Shown here one piece after another: positions 22,706 to 33,689 of a stretch of 64,000 bases of DNA (position 1 is the stretch's first letter; the number at the start of each line of letters is the position of its first letter). A program made the translations under genes and the position numbers. Source of the DNA: Aplidium turbinatum (Eukaryota > Chordata > Ascidiacea > Aplousobranchia > Polyclinidae); NCBI GenBank assembly GCA_918807975.1, contig OU964925.1:32523608-32587607 (forward strand). Direction: 5' to 3'. The notes under the pieces were generated by a model. The model was not told the origin of the DNA, did not search any database, and saw only the letters and a program-made list of their open reading frames with translations.

Positions 22706-22713
22706 ATGTAACC

Positions 22714-23269
22714 TATTAAAAAGTATTTATAAATGGTTAGTTGGTTATAAATCTTTAGCTATTTCTACATTTAAAACTACCCAGACAGAAAATCAGACGT
22801 TTTTTCATTGATTCAAGGTCTACAGACGTTGAATCGAAGTAAAGAAACTCTGAGTGATTTGCTGTCTGGGTACACTCTTCGATTTATAAAAACTGAAAGC
22901 ACAGTAGTTTCACATAGCTTCCTAGTTCACGTCAGAGTAACTTTTCAGCTAGTACCTACCTTACTTTACCAGTAAATGATCCTGGCTGTATAAAACTACA
23001 AATTAAGACAAGAGAAAATGTTTTTGCAAGCTAATTTACCGTATTTGCTGACAGTTCCCTAGTTAGCTGAGTGACTGTACAACTAGCCCAATGAACAGAT
23101 TAATTTAAACTGAGCTGAAGTTCATTGATTTGCTGACAGTAGGCTACCCTAGTTCATAAAGATTGAGTGAACGTACAACTAGCCTAATGAACATTTTCTT
23201 GGTAATAAAAAATCTTACAAATCTACCAACAGCACCTACCAGTGCAAACCTCTCACCTCTGTAACCATG
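22714..23269. other. Intergenic
   Basis: Apart from the 95-bp MITE at 22778-22872, only AT-rich sequence is seen, with an imperfect duplication around TTGCTGACAGT...GAGTGACTGTACAACTAGCC and GAGTGAACGTACAACTAGCC (about 23047-23186). Confidence 0.35.
22778..22872. mobile_element. Tiny TIR MITE (TACCCAGACAG), 95 bp
   Basis: Ends TACCCAGACAGAAAATCA and, in reverse, TACCCAGACAGCAAATCA match at 17 of 18 positions. The centre holds a second imperfect palindrome around TTGATTCAAGG...GTTGAATC. No coding capacity, and a target duplication is not clear. Confidence 0.6.
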
Positions 23270-23277
23270 AAAGCGAC

Positions 23278-24175
23278 CAGGGCTGCCATTCTCAAAATTA
23301 AAAAACCACTAGATTGGACAAAAAATACCACTAGATCTGGAAAATAAACCACTAGATTGTTATTGCGACAACAAATAGCCATTTTTATGTCGATTTAACA
23401 TCGCCAAATGCTTAATTAACGTGAAAATAAATGATTTTTATGTCGATTTAACATCGCCAAATGTTTAATTAACATGAAAATAGATGATTTTTATGTCTGC
23501 ATGACATAATTTCTTTCATGAAGCCACTATTTGCTAATTGTAGGCTACACATTATAATCGCAATGTGGAAAGCCCACATAGCATTGTTTCTACTCCGCTG
23601 CTGTTTCTAATTCATCTCACCCAATGATGACTTCATCGAAAAAAAGTTACCGGTACAACACTTCAAAAAATATTACACCAACACTTTAAATATTTCAACA
23701 TGTTCAATCCGATTTCATTTGCTGCAACAAAAAGAAAGTCAGTGTAAAATCTTAATACAAGGCAAAAAATAACAAGCACTTGAATTCATTATTACAAAGC
23801 GAGATAATTTACAAAAACTTCACTACACTGCTCTTGGCTGCGTAAACTGCACAACATTTTGACAAGCCGCTTTCATAAACAATACTTACAAATTAGCAAC
23901 AATTAAATGATCCACAAAATATAATTACAAAAGCTTGTCTGGCTCAGTAAATATGCCATCAAACCTAAACAGGGTTTCCAAATTTGGTTTGGAGAAGGGA
24001 ATTTCTCATTCCGCAACCATTTTTAACAATGGTAGCAGGGAAATAACTTAAAGTATATTACTTGATTTTAAAGTTATAAAAAAACACTATAGATTCTCCA
24101 AGAAAACCACTAGACCACTAGATTATTTCAAAAACCACTAGATCTAGTGGAAAACCACTAGGAGTGGCAGCCCTG
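23278..24175. mobile_element. hAT element (CAGGGCTGCCA) with CCACTAGAT repeats
   Basis: Ends CAGGGCTGCCA and TGGCAGCCCTG with perfect 8-bp duplication AAAGCGAC (23270-23277 and 24176-24183). Both subtermini carry repeated ACCACTAGAT/ATCTAGTGG motifs, three or more at each end, which could be transposase-binding repeats. A related terminus in reverse orientation is at 42145. No transposase ORF. Confidence 0.9.
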
Positions 24176-24425
24176 AAAGCGACTGAGCGAGTGCGAGCTT
24201 GAACTTCGCAAGAGACAAATTGAAAAAGCGCGCGGCAAAAGCGCACCAATCGAGAGTTACCCCACTAATTTGATTTATGAAGGCAGCTTGTTGTGCCGTG
24301 TAGTATTCTCGTATGCCACGGTTACCCTTAATTTATGGTTGAGGCAATACCTACCAATTGCTGTTTATCTGACAGTGTCACTGTCAGTGACAAAGACCGT
24401 GTGCTATCTTTTCATGCTTTCCCAC

Positions 24426-25013
24426 TGTTCCAGACAATTTTTCACCAAATCAAACGTCATATAAAAACCGTTCAGCTCTACTGAATATTACGTCATGGAA
24501 GTTGCTAGAAAATGTGCCAAAACTGCACATCGTTCATAAGACTTGTGTCAAACCTGTTTGGACCTGTTTGGGCCTGTTTCAGTTTGAAACCTGTTTAAAC
24601 AGGAAATATTACATCAGCTTTAAACACCTGGTTTGAATTGCGTGACAATGTCTTTCTATTGCGTCACAGTAGCCTACTGCATACGTGAATTTGAGATATT
24701 GATATCTATTCTGGTCATTCGTGAAATGGTTGCTTGAAAGTTGGCCGCACATTTAACTGTTGGCTTAGTGCTTGCTAGCTGGACAAAAGTTCCGTCTTTT
24801 ATCCAATTAATCTGTTCTGTAGTGACAGTTTTTAGAGGTGTACGGCGTTGCACCCCCTCGTTTTCGGTAGCCGCGGGCTAATTTTACAGAAATACACTGT
24901 TTGAAAAGAAGTTCAAGTGTGTGTTTCTTCGGTCATTACATGCAGACGAACGGATTTGGGAATCTTATGTTACAATTTTCCCACGAAGAGATTATGGTTT
25001 ACCGCTGTGACCA
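24426..25013 (+). repeat. BEL 5' LTR
   Basis: 588 bp, TG...CA. It matches the 3' LTR except for ACTGC versus TCTGC near 24674 and two changes near 24978-24982. Confidence 0.95.
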
Positions 25014-25240
25014 TAAAAAATAAAAGACGAAGTTTGTTAGTTGGTAGGCCAAGAAGCACTTAGAAGCAAAAAATAAAAGACGATTCTCTGTCTAGTGTTT
25101 GGCACAGAAGCACTTAGAAGCATAAAAAAAAATAAAAGACGTGTTTGTTGTCAGCTAGTGCAGAAGAACTACTTAGAAGTACAAGAAATAATAAAAGAAG
25201 ATTTGTTGGTTGGTAGTCTACACTCTTACAGAAGCAAAGA
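25014..25240 (+). repeat. BEL leader tandem repeats
   Basis: About four degenerate units of 54-60 bp lie directly after the 5' LTR, each with an A-rich AATAAAAGACG followed by a TTTGTT/TTGGT segment and CAGAAGCACTTAGAAG. They push the start of gag about 520 bp away from the LTR. Not coding. Confidence 0.7.
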
Positions 25241-25533
25241 AAAGTAAAGACATTTCTTCTCAGTTTGGTACTGAAGAAAAATAACTTTGACAATCATTGG
25301 CAAGAAAGAAGATTAAAGGCAATCCATCTGTGCTTGAAGATTCAAGTGGAAGAATCCAAGCAAGTTTTGTGGACTTTTGGACTTCATACTCGTACAGCTA
25401 CGGTATCGTGCATTAAATTCTTTTTTGTATATTTTACGGTCTTTGCAGTTAAGTTTTTTATAACTACTGTAATAATTTTGTGTGTTTGTATAAATTAATT
25501 TTTTAATTGTTAAATTTAGCCCCAACATTTAAT

Positions 25534-28500
25534 ATGTCTACACTCGGTGGCGACAGGGACTCGACCACCGTCGACTCGACTGAGTTTAAGCCTGATGATG
25601 TTCTTTGCGGTCGGGCAGGCCATTCTGGGGAGGGACCCAGTAACGATGAGGCTAAGTCAGTTCGAGAGGCCCGGCATCTTTGACGGGATATTTTGACTCA
25701 AATTGGGGAACTTTCTGTAGCCCTAGGTTCTTTGAGTGATAAGCAGGAACTGTTAATTTTTAGATCTAAGTTATCTACTTTAGAAGAGGAATTACGGCAT
25801 TTCCATGCTCTCTTGAGTAAAATTTTTAACTCTGCAATCTTGGCAGAACTTCGTGATAGGGTAGATCCCGAATTTAACTCGTTAAAAAATAACTTCGAAC
25901 AAAAAGAAAGTGAGTTCTCAGATAGGTTGGATGCTGACATACATCCTGAGGATAGCGCCTCAAATGTAAGCACTAGGATGTCTGTGAGCTCGTCAAGGAT
26001 AGTTGCACAAATTAACCTGCAGCTAAGACGAGAGGAGCTTCAGATACAAGCTGAGGCCGAAGCGAGAGCTGCTGAGGCCGCCGCGAGAGCTGAGACCATA
26101 CGAGTTGAGGCCGAAGCGAGAGCTGCTGAGGCCGCCATTCGAGCTGAAGCCATACGAGCTGAGGCTGCCGCGAGAGCCGAAGTGAGAGCTGCTGAGGCCG
26201 CCGCGAGAGCTGAGGCCGTACGAGCTGAGGCTGCCGCGAAAGCCGAAGTAAGAGCTGCTGAGTTTGCACTCAAAGACGCACAGTTGAGGAATGAACAACG
26301 TAAAGAGGTAGCTTTGGCTGAATATCGATCAGATGTGGGCTCCAGGCGTAGCTCTAAGAAGGGATCTTCTAGGCATTCCAGAAGTGAACATCAATCGCGG
26401 TTAAATTTAGATAACCTTTTCCAGACACCTGTCCAATCCGTAAGTGGTCCAGTACAATCCACATGTTTTCCAGCTGTTTCAGGAGGTCTCGGGGCCGCGG
26501 CTAAGGGTCTTCCGAAGGCTGTAGAGCCAAAATCTGTGAATTACAACAGAACTCCTCCCCCAGAGCGTACAGGTCACGGGGCCGCCATTAGCAGTAATGC
26601 TTTGCCCCCTTCAAAGTTTGCTGCGCCGTTAGTTGTTGATCGCCCAACTACACGTAATTTGGGTGGTTGTGAGAGGCGTATCGTGTCTCCTGATTTTAAC
26701 GTGTGTGAGGATCGTGATCGGGCTGTGCATGTGACTGAGCCCACTCAGCCCCTTAAGGGATATAGCTTGTCTTCTCCCGCTAAATCGAGTTCTCAACAGC
26801 AGGATTGCTTTTTTGAATACCAAAATAGTAGGACGTTCTTCGATAAGGCGGCCTTGATTGGTTACGATGGTAATAATATGCCATTTATCTTCTTTAAAAA
26901 TCGTGTTACGGCCTTAATGGCAGCTTCGCCCTTCAAAGGAATTCGTTTGACTTTGTTACAAGCAGCTTGTGTTAGAACAGCTGCGCAAACGATTGCTAAT
27001 TTGGTTTCGGACACCCCTGGCTTGTCAGAGGAAGACAGGATAGAAATGTCGTTAGCTCGCTTGTCTCAGCGTTTTGGAGTTCGTGGAGGTCTTTTCGCCG
27101 AACCGGAAATTAGAAAGTATCGCTATGGTAGCAAATTGAAGTCAATCTCTTCCAGTGATTTGAAAGAGTTTAAAGATGAATTGTCGCAGTGTCTGCTTTA
27201 CGCGCAAGCTTATGGTCAGCGTGATAAATTAGAAGGACGTTTTGTTTTGGATTTGGCTAAGCGACTCCCGTTTGACGCTAAGCAGCGTTATCTTGACTTT
27301 TTAGGTGATCAGTATGGTGGCACTGATGAGCCTACTTTTCAGAGTTTGTTTGAATTTGTAGTACGGGAAGAAACGCGTAAGTCGACTGATTTTAGCATTA
27401 TGCTAATGGGCGATTCTGGTGAGTCGCAGCATTTTAAAAAGTTTGGCAAAGGAAAATTGCCTTCATGTCCGGTTAGGCAGACGTCCGTAAAACCCCATGA
27501 TGATGTGATGTCAGGGAGTTCGCAGTACTCGACTGTTGTTGGCGCACCGCGCAGTGGTGAGGCTAGACGTAAGAACCTACCGGCATGCATTTATTGTTCG
27601 TCACGTGGTCAAGTTGAATATCATTTTTTGTCTAATTGTAAAGAATTTTTGCGCTTGACACCTAAAGATCGGAGAGATGTTATTGTGAAAGCTGGCAAAT
27701 GCTTGAATTGTTTGCGCCAGCATATGGTTAGGGATTGCGTTCATGCAAATAACTGTCGCAAGTGTGGGCCTAACAACGATAGGAAACACTATTTTCTTCT
27801 GCATGATTTTTATGTAACGTCACGTGATTCCCTGGATTCGATCAGCAAAGATGATGCTGGTGCTAGAGTTCCTGTGCGTAATGTTAAGATTGGAAATGTT
27901 AAAGCAGCCTTTAACCGCGTTACTGCTGCTCGTGTTTTGAATCCAATGACTGGCAAATCGAAGTTGGTGTATTGTCAGCATGATCCTGGTTCGCAGTTGA
28001 CCTTTGTTTCGAGTGATTTGGTCTGCGAACTTGGCGTTAAACCGTATGACAAAGCGTCATTTAAAACGGATACTCTGGCTGGTCAGAAACCTACTTGTGC
28101 TGACCTTGTCAAACTCAACATCCAGTCGTTAGAGACAGATGAACTGTTTTGTGATATAACTTCGGTGGTTAACCCAGCTTGGGCTGACGATGTTAAAACT
28201 TTACCACATAAGCAGGATTTAAGTGGTTTTCGTCATTTTCATGACGTGAATATGTTTCATTTGAATGATTGTAGTACTGTAGATGTACTGATTGGCAACG
28301 ACAACGCTTATTTGATGTCGGCCAAAAAAGAGCGTGTTGGTGAAAATCGTAGTGAACCGCATGCTTTGCTCACTCCTCTCGGTTGGTTGGCTTGTGGTGG
28401 TAAGTCACCCTTAGCTGAAAGCGTTGCTAAAGTGTGCAGAGTGCAGACGTCTTCAGAGTCGGATGTCATCTCTGGCTTTCAGCGTAAAATTGAGTCTCGT

Positions 28501-29576
28501 GATATGGAAATAGCAGACCTGAATAAAGTCATTCAGGATTTGACCTTGCAAAATGAAACCTGTGAATTGTCTCGCAATGACATTTTCGCTAGAGAACTTG
28601 TCGAACCGAATATTGAGTTGAAAGATGGTCGATTTGAGATATCTGTTCCGTTGAAGGAAGATATTGATTTACCTAACAATTTTGTGTTGGCGTCAGATAG
28701 AGCTGCTGCTTTAAGAAAGAAAGCTTTAAAACAACCTGAACTTCGTGATTTCCTTACTGACACCATGAAAGATCTTAAATCTAATGGCTATATTGAGCGT
28801 GCTGGTGAAGCAGGAAATGTCAAGGGATTTGAATGGTATTTACCATACTTTGTGACGTCACAATTAAAAAAACGTATTGTTTACGATGGCAAGTCTGAAT
28901 TTCGAGGAACTTGTGTTAATGATGTAATGTCTTCTTGTCCTGACTTGTCTGCCTTGTTAAACCCTCTGGCAGATGTCTTGGCTAGATTTCGGCTTGAAAA
29001 ATTTGGTTTCATGGCTGATGTGACCAAATACTTTTTTCACATTTTGGACTCTTCAATACGTAAGCCCAATTTCATTGAACTGCTTACGTACACAGGCAGT
29101 GCCGTTTGGATCGTGAACGAACGCCCTTTGGTACCTTTGAGTGACGACCCTAGGGATTTTACTGTCATCACCCCTGCCTCACTTTTGACCCCATACTTAG
29201 ACCCATACTGTGCTGTTGGGCAACCACATGATCGTGACCAACTAAGAAGGGATTATCGGTTCAATTTGTCACTTTCTCAGCAGTTTTGGAGTAAATGGAT
29301 CGATTTTTACTTGCCAGGTCTTCAGGGCCGGAAAAAATGGCCGAGAATTTGGAGCCTGGTCAACTTGTAGTGGTAGGTTCTCTCCAAGATATTGGTAAAC
29401 GTGGGAAGTATCAACTTGGGAGGGTGCATGAGGTAGTTCCACAAATTAGGAAAGGGAAGCCTGTGGTTCGTAGAGCCAAAGTTGCCGTCTGCAACTATGA
29501 TGAGAGTACGGGGAATGTGAAAGTAGACTACGTGTTGAGGGATATTTCGTGCCTCGCCCCCGTAAAGAACACCTAA
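25534..29576 (+). pseudogene. BEL/Pao gag-protease-truncated pol polyprotein
   Basis: Frame opens at ATG 25534 (MSTLGGDRDS), meets TGA at 25681 (context CTT-TGA-CGG), and continues open to 29370. Order: N-terminal helical region; Ala/Glu/Arg-rich coiled coil (26040-26270, EARAAEAAARAE-type repeats); gag core; zinc knuckles (27586-27800, CIYC, CLNCLRQH, CRKC); DUF1758-type aspartic protease with QHDPGSQLTF at about 27975; start of reverse transcriptase ending at ADVTKYFFHI (about 29015). At about 29075 it jumps in frame to an integrase C-terminus (NERPLVPLSDDPRDF), so catalytic YxDD, RNase H and integrase core are deleted. The DUF5641-like tail then shifts frame at the A6 run 29334-29339 and continues to 29576 (PGQLVVVGS...KYQLGRV). 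Unable to support its own copying. Confidence 0.9.
25548..25560 (+). promoter_or_regulatory. Possible tRNA primer-binding site, displaced
   Basis: TGGCGACAGGGAC looks like a retroelement primer-binding site (TGG start, complementary to a tRNA ending CCA). It sits 534 bp after the LTR end and inside the first codons of gag, whereas such sites normally abut the LTR. It could be coincidental coding sequence. Confidence 0.35.
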
Positions 29577-29666
29577 GTGTTATGGTTTGAGCCTGGTTCT
29601 GTCTGCGGTGGTCGACCTTTGTCTGAGCCCAGAACAGTCGGTTATTATCGCAACCATTGTATAGAG

Positions 29667-30593
29667 CAGTGGTTCCCAACCTTTTTTGGTGTCGGGGCCG
29701 AATTTCAAACTTCAGAGTACGTATGGAGCCGCATGAAAACACTCAAGTAATTATAACGAAAATTTGAAAGCATGTACCAACGAATAGCAACACTAACAAG
29801 GAAAATAACACAAATCAATTTAATGTCCAACTTGGCATTGGCTTTGAGCTTTAACGAGTTTGTCAAAGCGAGGCGCAATTGCAGAAGATGCAGTATGCAG
29901 TAGCTGCTTGAGATGGTCATCGGTCAACCGATTACGATATTTATTTTTGATTCTGATCATTTTGCTGAAAAGTGCTTCACATACGTAAGTTGATCCAAAT
30001 ACAGAGGCGTTTTTCTGGGCATTAGTTTTCAAGTTGGGATATTTTCCCTCTGGAACTCGACTCCAAAATTCAAGTAGGTCTTCACTTTGAAATAATTGTT
30101 TGAGCTTGATAGCTGACTGCATGTCTCGCAACTCCAATTGAAAATTATCAGGAGCAGTGGCCAGTGGCCACATTAACTGCAATAGGATTTGCAAACATGT
30201 TCATCATTGGCAAAAATAAATTCATTCCGTTAATGCGCCGGTTGAACTCATCAATCAAGTTACTGATAAGCCTGCTGTATGCTTCAAATGATCCATTGGT
30301 TCGATGGTCAGATAACGTTGGGAAATGTGTTGTAACACCACTTGCAAGCTGCGTTTTCCAAAGTAGACAATGGGCCACTCTACAAGGTGTAAGATGTAAA
30401 ACGAAAAGTTCACTGACAGTGCAACCTCTACGACACAACGGCAGTGCAGTTTGTAAAAAAATAATCGCCCTAATTATTATAGCCTAAATAGATTTTTTGT
30501 ATTTTTTGTGGGATTTTCAGGGGTCAATGAGAGCCGCAAGAAGGCTAGCTTGGAGCCGCATGCGGCTCTAAGAGCCGCGGTTGGGAATCACTG
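29667..30593. mobile_element. hAT element (CAGTGGTTCCCAACC) nested in BEL
   Basis: Ends CAGTGGTTCCCAACC and GGTTGGGAATCACTG with perfect 8-bp duplication GTATAGAG (29659-29666 and 30594-30601). Subterminal AGCCGCATG repeats occur at both ends. It retains the last part of a transposase. Because the LTRs around it are nearly identical, this hAT either jumped very recently or was carried by the BEL element when it inserted. Confidence 0.93.
29820..30438 (-). pseudogene. hAT transposase C-terminus (SCAND3/ZBED type)
   Basis: Two overlapping minus-strand frames. 30438-30148 has FEAYSRLISNLIDEFNRR and FLPMMNMFANPIAV. 30194-29820 has LEFWSRVPEGKYPNLKTNA and VFGSTYVCEALFSKM then IKNKYRNRLTDDHLKQLL, the hAT C-terminal dimerisation domain as in Charlie-type/SCAND3-like proteins. 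The frame changes between them near 30150-30190. The N-terminal half is missing. It lies within the hAT at 29667-30593. Confidence 0.85.
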
Positions 30594-30815
30594 GTATAGA
30601 GCGTCATTTAGCGTGTACCTATGGTACCAATTTTATGTATCGTCGTATTATTCTTATTGCTGTTCATTCGTTGCATGCCTTTGTATTTGCGTATTAACTT
30701 AATCGTGAGTGATTCAAACAATTTGTGTATCATGTGTTTTTATTCATTGGCTCACAATTGTCGTCAATTCTTTTTTAGTTATGCCATGTCAGACTGTCAT
30801 AACTAGGGGCCGCTA

Positions 30816-31403
30816 TGTTCCAGACAATTTTTCACCAAATCAAACGTCATATAAAAACCGTTCAGCTCTACTGAATATTACGTCATGGAAGTTGCTAGAA
30901 AATGTGCCAAAACTGCACATCGTTCATAAGACTTGTGTCAAACCTGTTTGGACCTGTTTGGGCCTGTTTCAGTTTGAAACCTGTTTAAACAGGAAATATT
31001 ACATCAGCTTTAAACACCTGGTTTGAATTGCGTGACAATGTCTTTCTATTGCGTCACAGTAGCCTTCTGCATACGTGAATTTGAGATATTGATATCTATT
31101 CTGGTCATTCGTGAAATGGTTGCTTGAAAGTTGGCCGCACATTTAACTGTTGGCTTAGTGCTTGCTAGCTGGACAAAAGTTCCGTCTTTTATCCAATTAA
31201 TCTGTTCTGTAGTGACAGTTTTTAGAGGTGTACGGCGTTGCACCCCCTCGTTTTCGGTAGCCGCGGGCTAATTTTACAGAAATACACTGTTTGAAAAGAA
31301 GTTCAAGTGTGTGTTTCTTCGGTCATTACATGCAGACGAACGGATTTGGGAATCTTATGTTACAATTGTCCAACGAAGAGATTATGGTTTACCGCTGTGA
31401 CCA
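30816..31403 (+). repeat. BEL 3' LTR
   Basis: 588 bp, TG...CA, nearly identical to the 5' LTR and followed directly by target copy CCCAC. Confidence 0.95.
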
Positions 31404-31641
31404 CCCACAAAACAAGGTGCTGAGAAGAAAATGGTCAAAGTTTTCTTCAAGTGTTCGAAAGTGGGATGGGCCATACAAAACTAGTCGTATATGTTCACTT
31501 CACTGAAGATCATTTTGTTATGGTGGTGCGTTTGCCTCAACTAGCACTCTAGGTGGTGCGTTTGTCACAAGTGCGAGTCTATACCCCACCCCAATGAATG
31601 TGTATGTTGCTATGAAGTGCCACAGACGAAAGAATTTTTGA

Positions 31642-32624
31642 AGAAAGACGCATCTAGTTGTGTTACAAATTTGACCAACTTTGAGGCACACTTACATCCT
31701 GCAGTTGTGAGGACTTTTTTTTTATAAAGAGCAGGAAGAACTGGAGAAAAACCAATAAACCGAAAGGAGAAAACGGAGACCTATCAAACGAGTAAGGATG
31801 CTACATTAGGCTAAAAATACCCTGAACGCTAAAGAATGCACACTAAAAGAAGTGATTTTATTTCCTTGCAGGCAGTATCGGTTAGGCTACAGGCATGTAT
31901 TGGAGTGGATAGGCTACTACAAGGTGATGCTCTCGGAAGCAACAATCGGATTGTGCTGTCGTCATGCATTGTTTGGCGAATCCGAAACAATTTTCAAGTC
32001 CAGATGTCCGTTACACCGGATTTCAATGGCCAACTGAAGGCACATTATCAGAGAGGGAGAGTGAACTTTTATTTATTTATGAATAGTAAATATGAATGAT
32101 GATTCGTAAGTTACGATTTCTTCATTTTTTACTTCAAGTATATTTTAGGTTTTGTAGAAACTTATCCAGTACAGTTTTATTAAACTGGAAAAACAATAAA
32201 TCTTTGAAAAAAGCAACCGCTTGTACTAGCTCCGACCAAACCGTGATCCACCAATTACATCTAGGAAACGTTTGTTTCATCAGTCGCTAACGACGCCAAC
32301 TTAGGATGACGTAACACCACCAAAGTCGTCCCAGAGCAGTGAAATATGGAGTTTCACCTGTGGTGGCGCTGCGGAGCAGTCGTTTGATATAAATTACGCC
32401 CTAACCAGTCGAACTACGAGGTTAAGATTAAAAAGTTCGCTAAGCATAATTCTGCGCTAAAAATGCTTAAAACAGTTACTATACTTGGATCCAACCCGTC
32501 AGGGGCACTTTAAAAAGAAAAACAAATAAGATTCAAATAGTTGTGCGTTGAAGGAAGTTTAGAAAAGGATAGGGAGACTTACAATACAAGCTTCCGAAAT
32601 TTGAAAGTCTCTTTAAGTAACCTT
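31642..32624. other. Downstream of the THAP pseudogene; no clear gene
   Basis: A different frame at about 31605-31725 reads plausibly (VCCYEVPQTKEFLKK, then TNFEAHLHPAVVRTF) and may be THAP-gene sequence after another frameshift. A possible acceptor CCTTGCAG at 31864-31871 precedes a short ORF without recognisable domain. Nothing firm. Confidence 0.3.
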
Positions 32625-32828
32625 GAGGGACGATCCAGTATTGTTATGATCACTATTTGAGGGACGATCCAGTATTGTTATGATTACTATTTGAGGGACG
32701 ATCCAGTATTGTTATGATCACTATTTGAGGGACGATCCAGTATTGTTATGATCACTATTTGAGGGACGATCCAGTATTGTTATGATCACTATTTGAGGGA
32801 CGATCCAGTATTGTTATGATCACTATTT
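32625..32828. repeat. Minisatellite, 34-bp unit x 6
   Basis: Six contiguous copies begin GAGGGACGATCC at 32625, 32659, 32693, 32727, 32761 and 32795. They are essentially identical; one has GATTACTA instead of GATCACTA. There are no spacers, so it is not a CRISPR array. Confidence 0.95.
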
Positions 32829-33235
32829 GGAATATTTTAAATCAGCGATGCTATTAAATCTTAGGCTATGTTATTTTGTTGGAGTTTTAGGACTTCGGCA
32901 ATTGCAGACGCCAAATGCGAAGGTAGGCCTAATTGTTTTCCTTGGTGTTCGGTCAATGTTACGCAATTACAGCCAAACTAACAGTGCGCATAATGTTGCA
33001 CGACAATCATGACAGACTGACATGCGGTTGCACGCATAGTGCATTATAATCGTTTATGCTGAAAATCGGCAACTTTGAGAAAACGCTTTCAAATTTAGCG
33101 GGAATTCCCCCCTCCCTGGAATTGGCTTACGTCAGTGAAAAATCGACTCCAATGCCAGGCAGTGCATTCTACTGTATGATGATCGATGCTGTGTCGTTTG
33201 CGTTTGGTCTGAAGAAGAGCAGCCTTTGTACAATT
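32829..33235. other. Intergenic
   Basis: No gene recognised. A TAGGCCTA motif lies near 32924. Confidence 0.3.
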
Positions 33236-33571
33236 GTCGGCAGCAGTGACTGAGTGGTTAGCGCGTTAGGCTCGCAGTCGTGAGCCTGCATGTTCGACTC
33301 CAGCCACCCGCAGTTGCTGTTGTTTCTCTGGGCAAGAAACTTTACGATAATTGCCTCTACCCAGTGATCGATTTTGAGTAATGGGTTGTACCAAATTTAA
33401 GTCATAAGTAGAGTAGACAACCGGAAACAGACATTGTAGACGGCTGCAGCGTGGGTCAGGTGTACGACACGTCGGAAGGCGTAGCCTACACCGATGCATA
33501 GCGCTCAAGTCCGCTTTCCCGCAATGCAGGATAAAGATAATAAAAACAAAATAAAAACAAACAAACAAACA
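33236..33571 (+). repeat. tRNA-derived SINE, second full copy
   Basis: Same family as 8411-8737: A box TGACTGAGTGG, B box TGTTCGACTCC, shared body and an AAACAAACAAAC tail. It carries a small insertion (TAGCCTACAC) relative to copy one around 33483-33492. Confidence 0.88.
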
Positions 33572-33689
33572 CTTCGTAAAATTGCAACCGAGAATTAGTT
33601 CACTTTCATTTGTTTTGTGAATGTCATGTTGTGCTAAGTTATTGGGTGATTGCCATAGAATCTGGGAACTTGAAAAAGCACGAACCGAA

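Larger units (their letters stand above)
24426..31403 (+). mobile_element. BEL/Pao LTR retrotransposon, 6978 bp, with TSD CCCAC
   Basis: Two 588-bp LTRs (24426-25013 and 30816-31403) begin TGTTCCAGAC and end GTGACCA, giving TG...CA ends. Target duplications CCCAC (24421-24425 and 31404-31408) are the 5 bp usual for BEL/Pao. By eye the LTRs differ at only three positions, so the insertion is young. The interior encodes a gag-protease-partial pol protein lacking most of reverse transcriptase, RNase H and the integrase core. The 3' part hosts a hAT insertion (29667-30593). The purine-richer AACTAGGGGC just upstream of the 3' LTR is a weak polypurine tract candidate. The element is non-autonomous. 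Confidence 0.95.
24335..31641 (+). pseudogene. THAP-domain coding exon split by a BEL retrotransposon
   Basis: Joining 24335-24425 to 31409 onward (removing the BEL element and one CCCAC copy) gives an uninterrupted THAP reading frame: ATG VEAIPTNCC, then VLSFHAFPQNKVLRRKW, VRKWDGPYKTSRICSLH. FP, RRKW and Cys-x2-His are THAP hallmarks. A TGA follows at 31504-31506; beyond it the same frame reads SFCYGGAFASTSTLGGAF and ends at TGA 31639. The expected second zinc Cys after NCC is Ser (AGT), so a metal ligand is lost. Either mutation would inactivate it. It may come from another P-type transposon or a host THAP gene; no transposase core follows. Confidence 0.8.

Noticed and set aside
26012-26298. 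Several minus-strand ORFs opposite the BEL gag
   Set aside because: Shadows of the Ala/Glu/Arg-rich coiled-coil repeats on the plus strand.
32625-32828. CRISPR-like array of 34-bp repeats
   Set aside because: Copies are directly contiguous with no spacers, and the sequence is eukaryotic. A minisatellite.
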